From: Stenotrophomonas maltophilia R551-3
Lineage (GTDB): Bacteria; Pseudomonadota; Gammaproteobacteria; Xanthomonadales; Xanthomonadaceae
Length of the DNA: 64,000 nt
Direction of reading: 5' to 3'
NCBI RefSeq assembly: GCF_000020665.1
Contig: NC_011071.1
Coordinates: 2,346,501-2,410,500 of the forward strand
The notes beneath the pieces were generated by a model. It was not told where the DNA came from, did no database searches, and saw only the letters and a program-made list of their open reading frames with translations. Positions 24,574 to 33,464 of the stretch are shown here, one piece after another. Numbering within the stretch: position 1 is the stretch's first letter; the number at the start of each line of letters is the position of its first letter. Made by a program: the position numbers and the translations under genes.

Positions 24574-26523
24574 CTACTCCGCTGCCAACGCCTGGATCGG
24601 GTCGAGCTGTGCGGCACTGCGCGCCGGGAAGTAGCCGAATCCAAGCCCGATCGCAGACGAACATGCCAGCGCGGCGAGCACCGGCCCCGCCGTGAACAGG
24701 AACGGCACACCCAGCGACAGCAGGCTGGACAGCGCACCGACCCCGAACGCGAACAGCACGCCCAGCACGCCACCGAACAGGCAGATCAGCACCGCCTCGA
24801 TCAGGAACTGGCGCAGGATGTCACCCTGCCGCGCACCCACCGCCAAGCGCACGCCGATCTCGCGCACGCGCTCCTTCACCGACACCAGCATGATGTTCAT
24901 CACCCCAACTCCACCCACCACCAGCGCCACCGCGGCAATGGCGGAGACCAGAGCCGCCATGGTCTGGCTGGACTTCATCACGGCCTTGCGGATCTGATCG
25001 GCGTTGTAGATGAAGAAGTCACGCCGCCCATGCAGCCGTTGCAGTTCGGCTGCCAGCGAGGCTTCGGCGGCGGTGGTCGGCACGTTGTCGCGCACCCGTA
25101 CCGTGATGCTCTCCAGGCGCTGGCTGCCCAGCAGCCGTGAGGCGGCCGAGGTGTACGGCACGTAGACCGTCGGCGTCGCACCGCCGGCAAAGGCGCTTGC
25201 ACCCACCACCCCGATCACCTCCACCGGCATGCCGCCCAACAGCACCGTACTGCCGATCGGGTTGCCGGTGAACAACGCCTTGGCCGCCTTCTGGTCGACC
25301 ACGCCTACCGCACGATGCGCATCCACTTCGGCATCGGTGAAGAAGCGCCCAGCCTTCAGCCGCAGCCCGCGCACACGCGGCAGGTCCGCGCCCACGCCCT
25401 GCACCTGGGTGTTGGCACGGCGGCTGCCCTGCAGTGCTGCCACCGAGCCCGTCAGATTGGGGCTGACGCTGTCCACGTAGCTCAACGCGGCCAGATGGTC
25501 GGCATCGCCCACCACCAGTGTCTCGATCTCCGCCGAGCGCGGGTCGCCGAAATCGGCGCCGGGGAATATCTCCAGCGTGCTGGCGCCCAGTTCGTTGATC
25601 TGTGATTCCACCTGCGCCTGCGCGCCCTTGCCCAGCGCGACCACGGTCACCACGGCGGCCACGCCGATGATGATGCCGAGCATCGTCAACAAGGTCCGCA
25701 GTCGATGGGCCAGCATCGAACGCACCGCCATCCGCGCGGCCTCGCGCACCGCGTCCAGGCGTGCACGGCGCTCGGCGATCAGGGACGACCCGCGTTCGGC
25801 GATGGATGCAGCGGGCGCCACCACCGGCGCCCTCTCACCGCGATCGGAGACCACTCTTCCGTCGGCAATCTCGATCACCCGGCCGGCATGTGCGGCAATT
25901 GCAGCGTCATGGGTCACCAGGATCACCGTGTGGCCTTGCCCATGCAGGCGCTTCAGTTCGGCCATCACCTGCTGGCCGCTGGCGTGATCGAGCGCGCCGG
26001 TCGGCTCGTCGGCCAATACGATGGCGCCGCCGTTCATCAACGAACGGGCGATCGACACGCGCTGCTGCTGGCCGCCGGACAGCTGGCTCGGTCGGTTCGC
26101 GGTGCGTTCGCCCAGGCCCAGCGTTTCCAGCAGCCCGCGGGCACGCGCGGTGCGCGTCTCTGCATCCACGCCCGCATAGACCGCCGGCAATGCCACGTTC
26201 TCGGTGGCGCTCAGGTTCTCCATCAGGTTGTAGCGCTGGAAGATGAAGCCGAAGTGCTCGCGGCGCAGCCGGGCCAACGCATCCGGCGCCATCTGCTCGG
26301 TGGTCTCGCTGTTGACGCGATAGCTGCCTTCGGTCGGCCGGTCCAGGCAGCCGAGGATGTTCATCAGCGTTGATTTTCCCGAACCGGACGGGCCGATGAT
26401 GGCGATGAACTCACCGGCGTCGATACGCAGCGAGACATCCTTCAGCACCACCACTTCACCGGCGGCCGAGCGATAGGCGCGCGATACGCCATGCAGTTCC
26501 AGCAGAGCGTCGGCCATGCTCAC
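24574..26523 (-). CDS. macB: MacB-like ABC transporter ATPase/permease
   Basis: The protein has 649 residues, the usual MacB length. The N-terminal ABC domain has Walker A GPSGSGKST (about residue 45), signature LSGGQQQR and Walker B LADEPTGALD. The C-terminal half has four transmembrane helices (near residues 275, 525, 580 and 615) and a large periplasmic MacB_PCD domain. The GTG start overlaps the macA stop by 4 bp (an in-frame ATG follows two codons later). With MacA it forms an efflux or secretion pump that needs a TolC-type outer-membrane protein. None is encoded nearby. Confidence 0.85.
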   Translation of the reverse strand: MSMADALLELHGVSRAYRSAAGEVVVLKDVSLRIDAGEFIAIIGPSGSGKSTLMNILGCLDRPTEGSYRVNSETTEQMAPDALARLRREHFGFIFQRYNLMENLSATENVALPAVYAGVDAETRTARARGLLETLGLGERTANRPSQLSGGQQQRVSIARSLMNGGAIVLADEPTGALDHASGQQVMAELKRLHGQGHTVILVTHDAAIAAHAGRVIEIADGRVVSDRGERAPVVAPAASIAERGSSLIAERRARLDAVREAARMAVRSMLAHRLRTLLTMLGIIIGVAAVVTVVALGKGAQAQVESQINELGASTLEIFPGADFGDPRSAEIETLVVGDADHLAALSYVDSVSPNLTGSVAALQGSRRANTQVQGVGADLPRVRGLRLKAGRFFTDAEVDAHRAVGVVDQKAAKALFTGNPIGSTVLLGGMPVEVIGVVGASAFAGGATPTVYVPYTSAASRLLGSQRLESITVRVRDNVPTTAAEASLAAELQRLHGRRDFFIYNADQIRKAVMKSSQTMAALVSAIAAVALVVGGVGVMNIMLVSVKERVREIGVRLAVGARQGDILRQFLIEAVLICLFGGVLGVLFAFGVGALSSLLSLGVPFLFTAGPVLAALACSSAIGLGFGYFPARSAAQLDPIQALAAE

Positions 26524-27701
26524 ATCCCCAGCAGACTGGCAGCTTCCGGCTCAGCGCCGCTGGGCGCCTGGCCGACCACCACGTTCTCACCCGCCTTCAG
26601 CCCGGACAGGATCTGCACCGCCGTAGCAGTGCGCAAGCCCGTGCTGACCTCACGCTCGGTGACGCGGCCCTTGGCATCGACCACCTGCACCGTGCCGCGG
26701 TTGCTGTCCTTGTCTTCGGATTCGGTCAATGCGGTCAACGGCACCTGCAGTGCGTTGGCAGCACGTGCCAGTTGCAGGGTGACCTTCACCGTCATCGACG
26801 GTTTCAGCTTCAGGCCCGGATTGGCCACATCGAACAGGCCGGCGTAGTACACCGCCTTGGGCGTCTGCGCCGAGCCACCCGCACTGCTGCCGGCCACATC
26901 GGCAATCGTCGACGGCGCTGGCTCCAGCTGCTGCAGATGGGATTCGTAGCGGCGGCCACTCGGCCCCAGTGTCGAAAACCACAGCGGCTGACCGGGCGCG
27001 ACCAGCTCGACATCAGCCTCGGCGATCTCGGCGCGCACGGTCATCGTATCCATCTGCGCCAGCATCACGATGGTCGGCGTGGTCTGCATCGAATTCAACG
27101 TCTGCCCGGCCTTGGTGACGATCGCCACGATGTAGCCGTCGCTGGGCGAAACGATGCGGGTATAGCCGAGGTTGATCCGCGCGGTTTCGACCTGGGTCCC
27201 GGCCTGGTCGATCTGCGCCTGCAGCGCGGCCATCTCTGAGCGCGCCGTATCACGTGCCACTCGCGCGGCCTCGAAACCTTCCTGTGACACAAGGCGCGAC
27301 GCCACCAGTTGCGACTGCCGCTCGTAGACGCGGCCGGCCTGCACGTAACGGGCCTGGCTGGCGGCATGCTGGGCACGTAGCGTATTGGCAGCCGCCTCGG
27401 CGCTACGCAAGGCGATGCGCTGCGGCTGCGAGTCGACCTCGGCAATCAGGTCGCCGGCCTGCACGCGCTGGCCCAGCACCACATGCAGGCGCTTGACCTG
27501 GCCGGACACCTGCGCACCCACCGCCACCAGCTCCTTGGGATGGACCCGGCCCACCGCCTGCACGGTCTTCTCCAGATCCGCCACCCTTGCCGGCGCGGTG
27601 ATCAGCGCGGCATCATCGCTGTCTGCAAAGGCCCACCAGCCGGCGGCGCCCGCAATGAGAGCCACGGCTGCGGCGATGGTCCAGATCCTGCGGTTGTTCA
27701 T
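26520..27701 (-). CDS. macA: MacA-like periplasmic adaptor protein
   Basis: The product has 393 residues from the ATG at 27701, which starts an N-terminal anchor (IWTIAAAVALIAGAAGWWAF). Lipoyl/barrel-sandwich halves (VGAQVSGQVKRLHVVLGQRV; TRIVSPSDGYIVAIVTKAGQ) flank a coiled-coil hairpin of about 90 residues. Beta-barrel and membrane-proximal domains follow. This is the membrane-fusion partner of MacB. A longer in-frame extension upstream would cross the 11-bp repeat boxes, which argues against it. Confidence 0.83.
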   Translation of the reverse strand: MNNRRIWTIAAAVALIAGAAGWWAFADSDDAALITAPARVADLEKTVQAVGRVHPKELVAVGAQVSGQVKRLHVVLGQRVQAGDLIAEVDSQPQRIALRSAEAAANTLRAQHAASQARYVQAGRVYERQSQLVASRLVSQEGFEAARVARDTARSEMAALQAQIDQAGTQVETARINLGYTRIVSPSDGYIVAIVTKAGQTLNSMQTTPTIVMLAQMDTMTVRAEIAEADVELVAPGQPLWFSTLGPSGRRYESHLQQLEPAPSTIADVAGSSAGGSAQTPKAVYYAGLFDVANPGLKLKPSMTVKVTLQLARAANALQVPLTALTESEDKDSNRGTVQVVDAKGRVTEREVSTGLRTATAVQILSGLKAGENVVVGQAPSGAEPEAASLLGM

Positions 27702-27777
27702 CGAAACGCCCGGCTGCGGGCGGCCACCCAGTGCGACCGCTGAGGCCGCAGTCTGCAAGCCAGGGGTGGACGTTTCT

Positions 27778-27806
27778 TGGAGCCACTGTGGAGATTGCAT
27801 GGAGAT
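27778..27806 (-). promoter_or_regulatory. Three 11-bp-spaced TCTCCA repeats upstream of macA (site 1)
   Basis: Read on the minus strand the sites are ATCTCCA, ATCTCCA and GGCTCCA, starting 11 bp apart, 77 bp or more upstream of the macA start. Helical-turn spacing of direct repeats is typical of OmpR/PhoB-family response-regulator binding. Matching sites lie at 27853 and 30441. Confidence 0.62.
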
Positions 27807-27852
27807 CCGGCAGCCGTTCAGGCACGCCGCCGGCGGCTGAACCAGTCGATCC

Positions 27853-27892
27853 GTGTCCACGCAATCTCGACACAATCTCGACCGAGTCTCCA
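27853..27892 (+). promoter_or_regulatory. Four 11-bp-spaced TCTCCA-like repeats upstream of the membrane protein/TCS operon (site 2)
   Basis: GTGTCCA, ATCTCGA, ATCTCGA and GTCTCCA start at 27853, 27864, 27875 and 27886. The array ends 3 bp before the first ATG of the downstream gene, which implies either autorepression or a later true start. Confidence 0.6.
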
Positions 27893-27895
27893 TCA

Positions 27896-28507
27896 ATGGC
27901 GGCTAGCCTCGGCAACCTTGCCGACTGCCTGCCCATCGTGCTCCGTCCCCATCCAGACCTGCCGTCGATCGATGTGTGTCGTGCCTACCTGGCCTGGTGC
28001 GCGCCTGCGCCGTGGCTGCTCGCCCTGGTGCTGGCATCGACCACGGCCTGGACGCTGGCCAGTCCGCATGTGCTAGCGCCCCTGCTGGCAGGCTTCGGTG
28101 CTGCCGCCCTGCTGTGGTTCCGCAGCGATGGGCCAGGCCACGCGAGCCGCCTCGGATCGCCCGCTTCGCTGGCGCTGATCGGCCTGGCGGTCTCGTCGGA
28201 GACGAAGCCAACCGCCGCCGGTGCCACGCTGCATCTGCCGCTCGCCCTCGCCACCCTGCTGGTCGCCACCCAGATGACGCTCCGCCTCCGCGCCATCATG
28301 CGCATGGCCACCCGCCTGCAGGCACGGGTGGATGCGGCGGACATGGCATCGCGCTGGGCCCGTTTGTCGGCAGCGCTATCCGCCCTCGCTGCGCGGAATC
28401 TGCGCGAAGGGCGGCCGCTGGCGCCGTCGCTGCATCGCACGCTGGTGCTGGCCACGCTGGCCTGGGCCGCCAACGAGGAAGCACAGGCCATGGAACGCCG
28501 ACGATGA
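27896..28507 (+). CDS. Unknown membrane protein at head of two-component operon
   Basis: The longest sensible form has 203 residues. There are about four hydrophobic helices (WLLALVLASTTAWTLA, VLAPLLAGFGAAALLWF, LALIGLAV, LPLALATLLVATQM). A basic helical cytoplasmic tail follows. I recognise no family. The regulatory repeats abut the ATG, so in-frame GTG codons at 27938 or 27974 may be the real start. Its stop overlaps the response-regulator start (ATGA), so it may modulate the sensor. Confidence 0.55.
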   Translation: MAASLGNLADCLPIVLRPHPDLPSIDVCRAYLAWCAPAPWLLALVLASTTAWTLASPHVLAPLLAGFGAAALLWFRSDGPGHASRLGSPASLALIGLAVSSETKPTAAGATLHLPLALATLLVATQMTLRLRAIMRMATRLQARVDAADMASRWARLSAALSALAARNLREGRPLAPSLHRTLVLATLAWAANEEAQAMERRR

Positions 28508-29283
28508 CCTCGCCACTGACATCGCCCTCGCCCTCACCTGCTCACTTTCCAAAGCCGCATCACGCAATGAAACCCGATACCCGCATGCGCCAGGCGCCCC
28601 TGGTCCTGATTGCCGAAGACGAAGGCGAGATCGCCGACATCCTCGGTGCATACCTGGCGCGTTCCGGCCTGCGCAGCGTCCGCGCGGTCGATGGCGAGGC
28701 GGCCCTGGCCAGCCATCGCCAGCTACGCCCGGATCTGGTGCTGCTGGATGTGCAGATGCCGAGGATGGATGGATGGCAGGTGCTGAGCGAACTGCGCAGG
28801 CGTGGCAATACGCCGGTGATCATGCTCACCGCACTCGACCAGGACGTGGACAAGCTGACCGGCCTGCGCGTCGGCGCTGACGATTATGTAGCCAAGCCAT
28901 TCAATCCGGCCGAGATCGTCGCCCGTATCCAGGCGGTGCTGCGGCGGAGTGCCAGAGAACCCAGCGATGCGCCCGGCGGGGTGATCCGCCAGGGACCGTT
29001 CGAGATCGACCTGCGCAGCCATGAAGTGACCGTGCGCACAGATGAGCAACTGCACGCGCTGACCTTCACGCTCACCGAGTTCCGCCTGCTGGTACACATG
29101 GCGCGCGCACCACGCCAGGTGCACAGCCGGTTGGATCTTCTGCACAACTGCCTGCCCGAGGGCGATGCGCAGGAACGGACGGTGGACAGCCACGTCAGCA
29201 AGCTGCGCCGCAAGCTGGAGGACGTGGGCGTCATCGGCATTCCGGCCACCATCCGTGGCGTTGGCTACCGTTTCCTGGACTGA
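28504..29283 (+). CDS. OmpR-family response regulator (BaeR-like)
   Basis: The protein has 259 residues from the coupled ATG; an ATG at 28567 would remove a Ser/Pro-rich 21-residue leader. The receiver has the acidic pair in IAEDEGE, phospho-Asp in LVLLDVQMPRMDGW, Thr in MLTALD and Lys in AKPFNPAE. The C-terminal winged helix ends TIRGVGYRFLD. The sensor kinase follows directly. It is the likely binder of the three 11-bp-repeat sites in this region. Confidence 0.85.
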   Translation: MTSPLTSPSPSPAHFPKPHHAMKPDTRMRQAPLVLIAEDEGEIADILGAYLARSGLRSVRAVDGEAALASHRQLRPDLVLLDVQMPRMDGWQVLSELRRRGNTPVIMLTALDQDVDKLTGLRVGADDYVAKPFNPAEIVARIQAVLRRSAREPSDAPGGVIRQGPFEIDLRSHEVTVRTDEQLHALTFTLTEFRLLVHMARAPRQVHSRLDLLHNCLPEGDAQERTVDSHVSKLRRKLEDVGVIGIPATIRGVGYRFLD

Positions 29284-30363
29284 ATGATGAACCCCAAAGG
29301 CAAGAGCATCGGCCGCCAGATCACGCTGTCCATCACGGTCGCCTCGCTGTGCTCGACGGTGCTGTCGATCAGCGGCTTCTACCTGTTCTACTACCTGATG
29401 GAAGTGTTCTACCCGCGTTGGTACGACGAGCCGGAAACGATCATGCCATCGGGGCTGGAGTGGCTGTGGATCGGCTTGACCGCCTCCGTTGTCGTCATCT
29501 TCGCCACGCTGGTCGCCTCGCGCCTGACCCGCCGCATCATTACCCCGTTGAACTCGGTGGCCGAAAGCCTGCGCCGGGTCGCCAGCGGTGATCTGGAGGC
29601 ACGTGCACGCGGTGGCGATACCTCGATGACCGAAGCCGCCACGCTGGTCAGCGACTTCAACTCCATGGCAGAGCGGCTGAACCGGATGTCCGAGAACCGG
29701 GTGTTCTGGAACGCCGCGATCGCGCACGAACTGCGCACGCCGATGACCATCCTGCGCGGCCGCCTGCAGGGCATTGCCGAAGGGGTATTCGAGCCCGGGC
29801 CGGAGCAGTTCAACAGCATGCTCACCCAGCTGGAAGGCCTGACCCGGATCATCGAGGACCTGCGCGTGGTCAGCCTGGCCGAGAGTGGTCATCTGGATCT
29901 TCGCCTGCAGCGCAGCGATGTCAGCGTGCAGGTGGCCGCGGTGGTGGAAGCCATGTCCGAAGCGCTGACCGAAAGCGGCTTCTCGGTGACCGTGGATGCG
30001 CGCCCGTCACTGGCCGACTGCGATCCCGCACGCATCCGCCAGGCCGTGCTGGCACTGCTGGAGAACGCGCGGCGGCATGCCATTCCGTGCCCGCTGCGGG
30101 TGGCCGTCACCCTGGCCGAAGGCCATTGCACCGTAGCGGTGGAGGACGGCGGCCCCGGCGTGCCGGACGAGTTGCGCGACAGCATCTTCGAGGCCTTCCA
30201 GCGCACCGATGTCTCGCGTTCCCGGCAGAGCGGTGGCTCCGGGCTTGGCCTCGCGGTAGTACGTGCGATTGCCGTTGCCCATCACGGAACAGCGCAGTGC
30301 CGGGCCACCGAACGTGGTGGCAGTTCGTTCGAGATCCGCTGGCCAGTGCATGCGCGCCGTTGA
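29284..30363 (+). CDS. Sensor histidine kinase (BaeS-like)
   Basis: The kinase has 359 residues. Two transmembrane helices (near residues 13-38 and 57-80) flank a very short periplasmic loop of about 20 residues. HAMP follows (residues 80-135), then HisKA with phospho-His in AIAHELRTPMT, and HATPase with LLENARRH, EDGGPGVPDE and GGSGLGLAVV. The tiny periplasmic loop suggests that it senses membrane state or a membrane partner, perhaps the protein encoded first in this operon. It starts immediately after the regulator stop. Confidence 0.85.
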   Translation: MMNPKGKSIGRQITLSITVASLCSTVLSISGFYLFYYLMEVFYPRWYDEPETIMPSGLEWLWIGLTASVVVIFATLVASRLTRRIITPLNSVAESLRRVASGDLEARARGGDTSMTEAATLVSDFNSMAERLNRMSENRVFWNAAIAHELRTPMTILRGRLQGIAEGVFEPGPEQFNSMLTQLEGLTRIIEDLRVVSLAESGHLDLRLQRSDVSVQVAAVVEAMSEALTESGFSVTVDARPSLADCDPARIRQAVLALLENARRHAIPCPLRVAVTLAEGHCTVAVEDGGPGVPDELRDSIFEAFQRTDVSRSRQSGGSGLGLAVVRAIAVAHHGTAQCRATERGGSSFEIRWPVHARR

Positions 30364-30392
30364 GGGCGCAAGGTTGCGGCAGACGCTGCTCT

Positions 30393-30416
30393 GGTAGCGG
30401 CCCACCTTGGTGGGCA
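30393..30416. repeat. Single SMAG repeat unit
   Basis: GGTAGCGGCCCACCTTGGTG and the following GGCA form one palindromic half-element (GCCCACCTTGGTGGGC type). This subtype recurs at 31493, 31661, 37975 and 38057. Confidence 0.7.
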
Positions 30417-30440
30417 TTCGCATCGCTGAACGGCGCCGAT

Positions 30441-30469
30441 TTCTCCACGCAATCTCCATCGTCCCTCCA
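30441..30469 (+). promoter_or_regulatory. Three 11-bp-spaced TCTCCA repeats upstream of the ABC membrane-domain gene (site 3)
   Basis: TTCTCCA, ATCTCCA and CCCTCCA start at 30441, 30452 and 30463, about 95 bp before the next ATG. They match sites 1 and 2 in sequence and spacing. Confidence 0.62.
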
Positions 30470-30563
30470 TGCCCGCTCCAAAGGGCTGCAGATACTGGGC
30501 GTGACCAGGGAGGCGGCAGGTATCCAGCCCCCTGCCCTGTCTCCACTTTGCCCAGGCATCCCC

Positions 30564-31490
30564 ATGAAACACCCCCACGATCCGGCGGCCGCCGCCGGTA
30601 GCATCGGCCAGCAGAACGCGGCCGCCACCCTCAAGGCCATCCTGCGCACCTACCCGTGGCAGCTCACCGGCACGTTCTCGCTGGTGGCGATGGAAAATGC
30701 ACTGTTGCTGGCGTATCCGCTGTTTGCCGGCTTCGCGGTGGACGCGATCATCCGCGGCGACATCGGCCACGCAATCTCCTACGCCGGCGTGGTGCTGTTG
30801 TTCTGGCTGGTCGGTGCCGCCCGCCGTGCGGTCGATACCCGTACCTTCACCCGCATCTATGCCGACCTGGCGGTGAACGTGGTGCAAGCACAGCGCAGGC
30901 TGGGCCAGGCCACCTCCACCTCAGCCGCGCGCGTTGTGCTGGCCCGTGAGTTCGTCGACTTCTTCGAGAAGCACGTGCCGATCATCGCCACCGCGCTGGT
31001 ATCGATGTTCGGTGCGGCAGCGATGCTGCTGGCGATCGAGCCGCTGGTGGGCGCTGCAAGCCTGGTCGCACTGCTGGGTGCATTGTTGCTGCTGCCATCG
31101 TTCGCACGCCGCAACGAACAGCTGCATGGACGCCTGAACAACCGGCTGGAGCATGAGATCCGCCTGGTTGACCGGGTCAGTCCCTCGGTGCTGCGTCGCC
31201 ACTACACCACGCTGTCGCGGCTGCGCATCCTGCTCTCCGATCGCGAAGCCGGTGCCTTCGTGGTCGTTGGCGCAGCGGCAGCGGTGCTGTTCGCGCTCAC
31301 CATCGGCCGTCTCGCCACCACCGACGGGGTTACCCCGGGCCATGTGTATGCGGTGATGACCTATCTGTGGACGTTCGTCGGCAGCCTGGATGATGCACCG
31401 TCGATGGTGGATCAGCTGGCGCGGTTGAAGGACATCGGCCGGCGCGTCAGCCCCGGCATGGATGATACGGAGCACAAGGACGCCGCTTGA
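30564..31490 (+). CDS. ABC six-transmembrane-domain protein lacking an ATPase domain
   Basis: The product has 308 residues. Six hydrophobic helices with the layout of an ABC exporter membrane domain fill it (FSLVAMENALLLAYPLFAGF, then AISYAGVVLLFWLVGA and so on). It stops where a nucleotide-binding domain would begin. There are no Walker motifs. It may work with a separate ATPase or be a regulatory remnant. Repeat site 3 upstream puts it in the same putative regulon as macAB. Its 3' end is duplicated downstream. Confidence 0.65.
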   Translation: MKHPHDPAAAAGSIGQQNAAATLKAILRTYPWQLTGTFSLVAMENALLLAYPLFAGFAVDAIIRGDIGHAISYAGVVLLFWLVGAARRAVDTRTFTRIYADLAVNVVQAQRRLGQATSTSAARVVLAREFVDFFEKHVPIIATALVSMFGAAAMLLAIEPLVGAASLVALLGALLLLPSFARRNEQLHGRLNNRLEHEIRLVDRVSPSVLRRHYTTLSRLRILLSDREAGAFVVVGAAAAVLFALTIGRLATTDGVTPGHVYAVMTYLWTFVGSLDDAPSMVDQLARLKDIGRRVSPGMDDTEHKDAA

Positions 31491-31760
31491 CCGGTAGATG
31501 CCCACCTTGGTGGGCAACGATGTATCGCGGCGCCAACCAAGGTTGGCGACTACCGGGGCAACGGTGCCAACCAGGATTGGCGGTTACCTCGCGGAAGGAC
31601 ATCGGCCGCCGCGTCAGCCCCGGCATGGAGGATGCTGAGCGCAAGGACGCCGCTTGACCGGTAGACGCCCACCTTGGTGGGCACCGACACATCGCGGGGC
31701 CAACCAAGGTTAGCCACTACCACGGCAACGGCGCCAACCTGGAATGGGGCTTACCCGGAG
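31428..31760. repeat. 167-bp tandem duplication of gene end plus SMAG repeat
   Basis: 31428-31594 and 31595-31760 align without gaps at offset 167. Each unit holds the last 21 codons of the ABC membrane-domain gene plus a SMAG element (GGTAGA..CCCACCTTGGTGGG...CCAACCAAGGTT). The second coding copy has no start and is a dead remnant. The units differ at scattered bases, so the event is not very recent. The convergent tetR stop lies at the end of unit 2. Confidence 0.85.
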
Positions 31761-32365
31761 GCTGCCGTGCGCCCGCACATCGCCAATGCACCGATGATCA
31801 ACGCTTCCATGCTGCGGTCGAACTCGGCCTCCTGCGCCTTCCGATCCAGCGGGCGTCGCGTGGTATCCACCACCGCATGGCGTGAGTACACGGTGTCGGC
31901 CAACGCCACGGCGTGATAGGCCACGGTCGACAGCAGCCACGCCGCCTGCTCGAGCGGCAGATCATGCACGCGGCTGAATTCGGCATGGTGGCGCTGGATG
32001 CGCGCCAGCATCTCCGGTGTCTTCGCGCCGTGGCTGACCAGGAACGGCGCCAGGCCCGGATTCCCGTCCACCAGCGTCCGCAGTGAACGTTGGAACGCAC
32101 GCAGATCCTCCTCGATGCTGCGCCGGCCAGCGGCATCCAGTGCCGGTGCCTGCCAACGCTCGAAGATCGCCTCGGCCACCAGCTCGCGCAGTGCCGCCAG
32201 ATTCGCCACATGCTTGTACAGCGCGATGTGGCTGACCCCCAGCGCCGCCGCCACGCCCACGAAGCTCAGCCCCGGCAGCGTCATGGCAATGCCGGCGTCG
32301 GCGATGCGCTCGCGGGTGATGGTGGGCGGTCGCCCACGGGCAGCGGTCTTTTTCGGTGCAGCCAT
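31751..32365 (-). CDS. TetR-family regulator of the first siderophore-receptor locus
   Basis: The protein has 204 residues from the ATG at 32365. The N-terminus ARGRPPTITRERIADAGIAM leads into the HTH (FVGVAAALGVSHIALYKHVA). The C-terminal domain has AWLLSTVAYHAVALADTVYS, close in style to the regulator at 39317-39931, so the two are paralogues. It is divergent from the siderophore-interacting-protein gene, and an AATTTAGTTTAA element lies between them. Confidence 0.82.
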   Translation of the reverse strand: MAAPKKTAARGRPPTITRERIADAGIAMTLPGLSFVGVAAALGVSHIALYKHVANLAALRELVAEAIFERWQAPALDAAGRRSIEEDLRAFQRSLRTLVDGNPGLAPFLVSHGAKTPEMLARIQRHHAEFSRVHDLPLEQAAWLLSTVAYHAVALADTVYSRHAVVDTTRRPLDRKAQEAEFDRSMEALIIGALAMCGRTAASG

Positions 32366-32478
32366 GCGGTAACGGTTCCTGCGCGGTGCGCGGGCAAGGG
32401 CTGTCATGGTGGACCGCAGCGACGCCGCGGTCAACGCGTCGCTGCGGTCCGTGGACAGGCCCCGGTTGCGGCACGATC

Positions 32479-32490
32479 AATTTAGTTTAA
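32479..32490. promoter_or_regulatory. AATTTAGTTTAA putative TetR operator (locus 1)
   Basis: The 12-mer sits in an AT-rich patch between divergent genes. It is identical to 39979-39990 in the paralogous locus. A weaker inverted partner (AAATAA) follows about 16 bp later. Confidence 0.55.
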
Positions 32491-32535
32491 TATGATGTAA
32501 ATAATTCGCATTTGCAGTGTCCAGGATCGTTGTCG

Positions 32536-33372
32536 ATGTCCGCGTCCCCCACTTCAATCACCCCGGCCGGGCCGCTGCGCGGCGCCGACCATGATCGCGG
32601 CCTGCAGGCGCTGCAGGTCCAGGTGGTCGCGGTTGCACAGCCGTGCGCCAGCCTGCTGCGCCTCGTGGTCCAGCTGCCGGAACATGCAGAACTCGCGCCC
32701 TGGCAGCGTGCCAACACCGCCGTGCGCATCCAGCTCGGCGCCACGTTCGGCGATGTGTCACGGATCTACACCGTGCGCAGCCTCGATCCCAACACCCGCC
32801 AGTTCACCCTGGACGTAGTGCTGCACGAGGCGCCGGGGCCGATGCTGGCCTGGGTACGTGCGCTGCGCCCCGGTGATGCCTTCGATCTGACCGGACCGCG
32901 CCCCCATCTGCAGGTACCGCAGCGCGAGGGCACCTGCGCCCTCCTGTTCGCCGACCCAAGCGCCATCCCTGCCCTGTTTGCATTGCTGCAGCAGTGGCCG
33001 GCCGACCTGCGCGCAGAGGCCTGGATCGCCTCGGATGATGCATTCCCGGTAGACGAACTGCCCGCCATTGAAGGTGTCCGCGTGCTCCGCCTCGCCACCG
33101 GTGACGTGCCGTTGCTGCAGCAGGCGCGCCAACTGCGGCCGGAGCCCGGCAGCACGGTCTGGGCGGCCGGCGAGCGCGAGGAAATGCGTGCCCTGCGCCG
33201 CCACTTCATCGAAACGGTCGGCCTGCCACGCAGCGACGTTGCCGTGGCCGGCTACTGGAAACGTGGCGAGACCACCACCGAGACCGACCAGCGTCGCCGC
33301 CGCAACTACGAGCGCGTGCTGGCACGCGGCGGTGGCCTGCAGGACCTCGACGACCTCGCCGACGATATCTGA
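32536..33372 (+). CDS. Siderophore-interacting protein (FAD-dependent ferric-siderophore reductase, ViuB-like)
   Basis: The protein has 278 residues. An N-terminal FAD-binding barrel has SRIYTVRSLDPNTRQFTLDV, the RxYT motif that holds the flavin. It is followed by the C-terminal SIP domain ending with VAGYWKRGE. Such enzymes release iron from siderophores in the cytoplasm by NAD(P)H-driven reduction. It lies upstream of the TonB siderophore receptor and the PepSY module on the same strand, so the cluster covers uptake and iron release. Confidence 0.82.
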   Translation: MSASPTSITPAGPLRGADHDRGLQALQVQVVAVAQPCASLLRLVVQLPEHAELAPWQRANTAVRIQLGATFGDVSRIYTVRSLDPNTRQFTLDVVLHEAPGPMLAWVRALRPGDAFDLTGPRPHLQVPQREGTCALLFADPSAIPALFALLQQWPADLRAEAWIASDDAFPVDELPAIEGVRVLRLATGDVPLLQQARQLRPEPGSTVWAAGEREEMRALRRHFIETVGLPRSDVAVAGYWKRGETTTETDQRRRRNYERVLARGGGLQDLDDLADDI

Positions 33373-33443
33373 TCCACCCCGCAGTATCCGCGCCCCGCGC
33401 TTCGTTCCACCCAGCCACAGATCGCCCACGCACCTCGCGTGCA

Positions 33444-33464
33444 GCACTGCCACAGCGGCAGTGC
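33444..33464. terminator. Hairpin between reductase and receptor genes
   Basis: GCACTGCC and GGCAGTGC form a perfect 8-bp stem with a 5-nt loop in the 195-bp gap. No other signal is clear in this gap. Confidence 0.4.

Noticed and set aside
31595..31660. Second small gene after the ABC membrane-domain gene
   Set aside because: It is a duplicated 3' fragment without start codon or ribosome-binding site.
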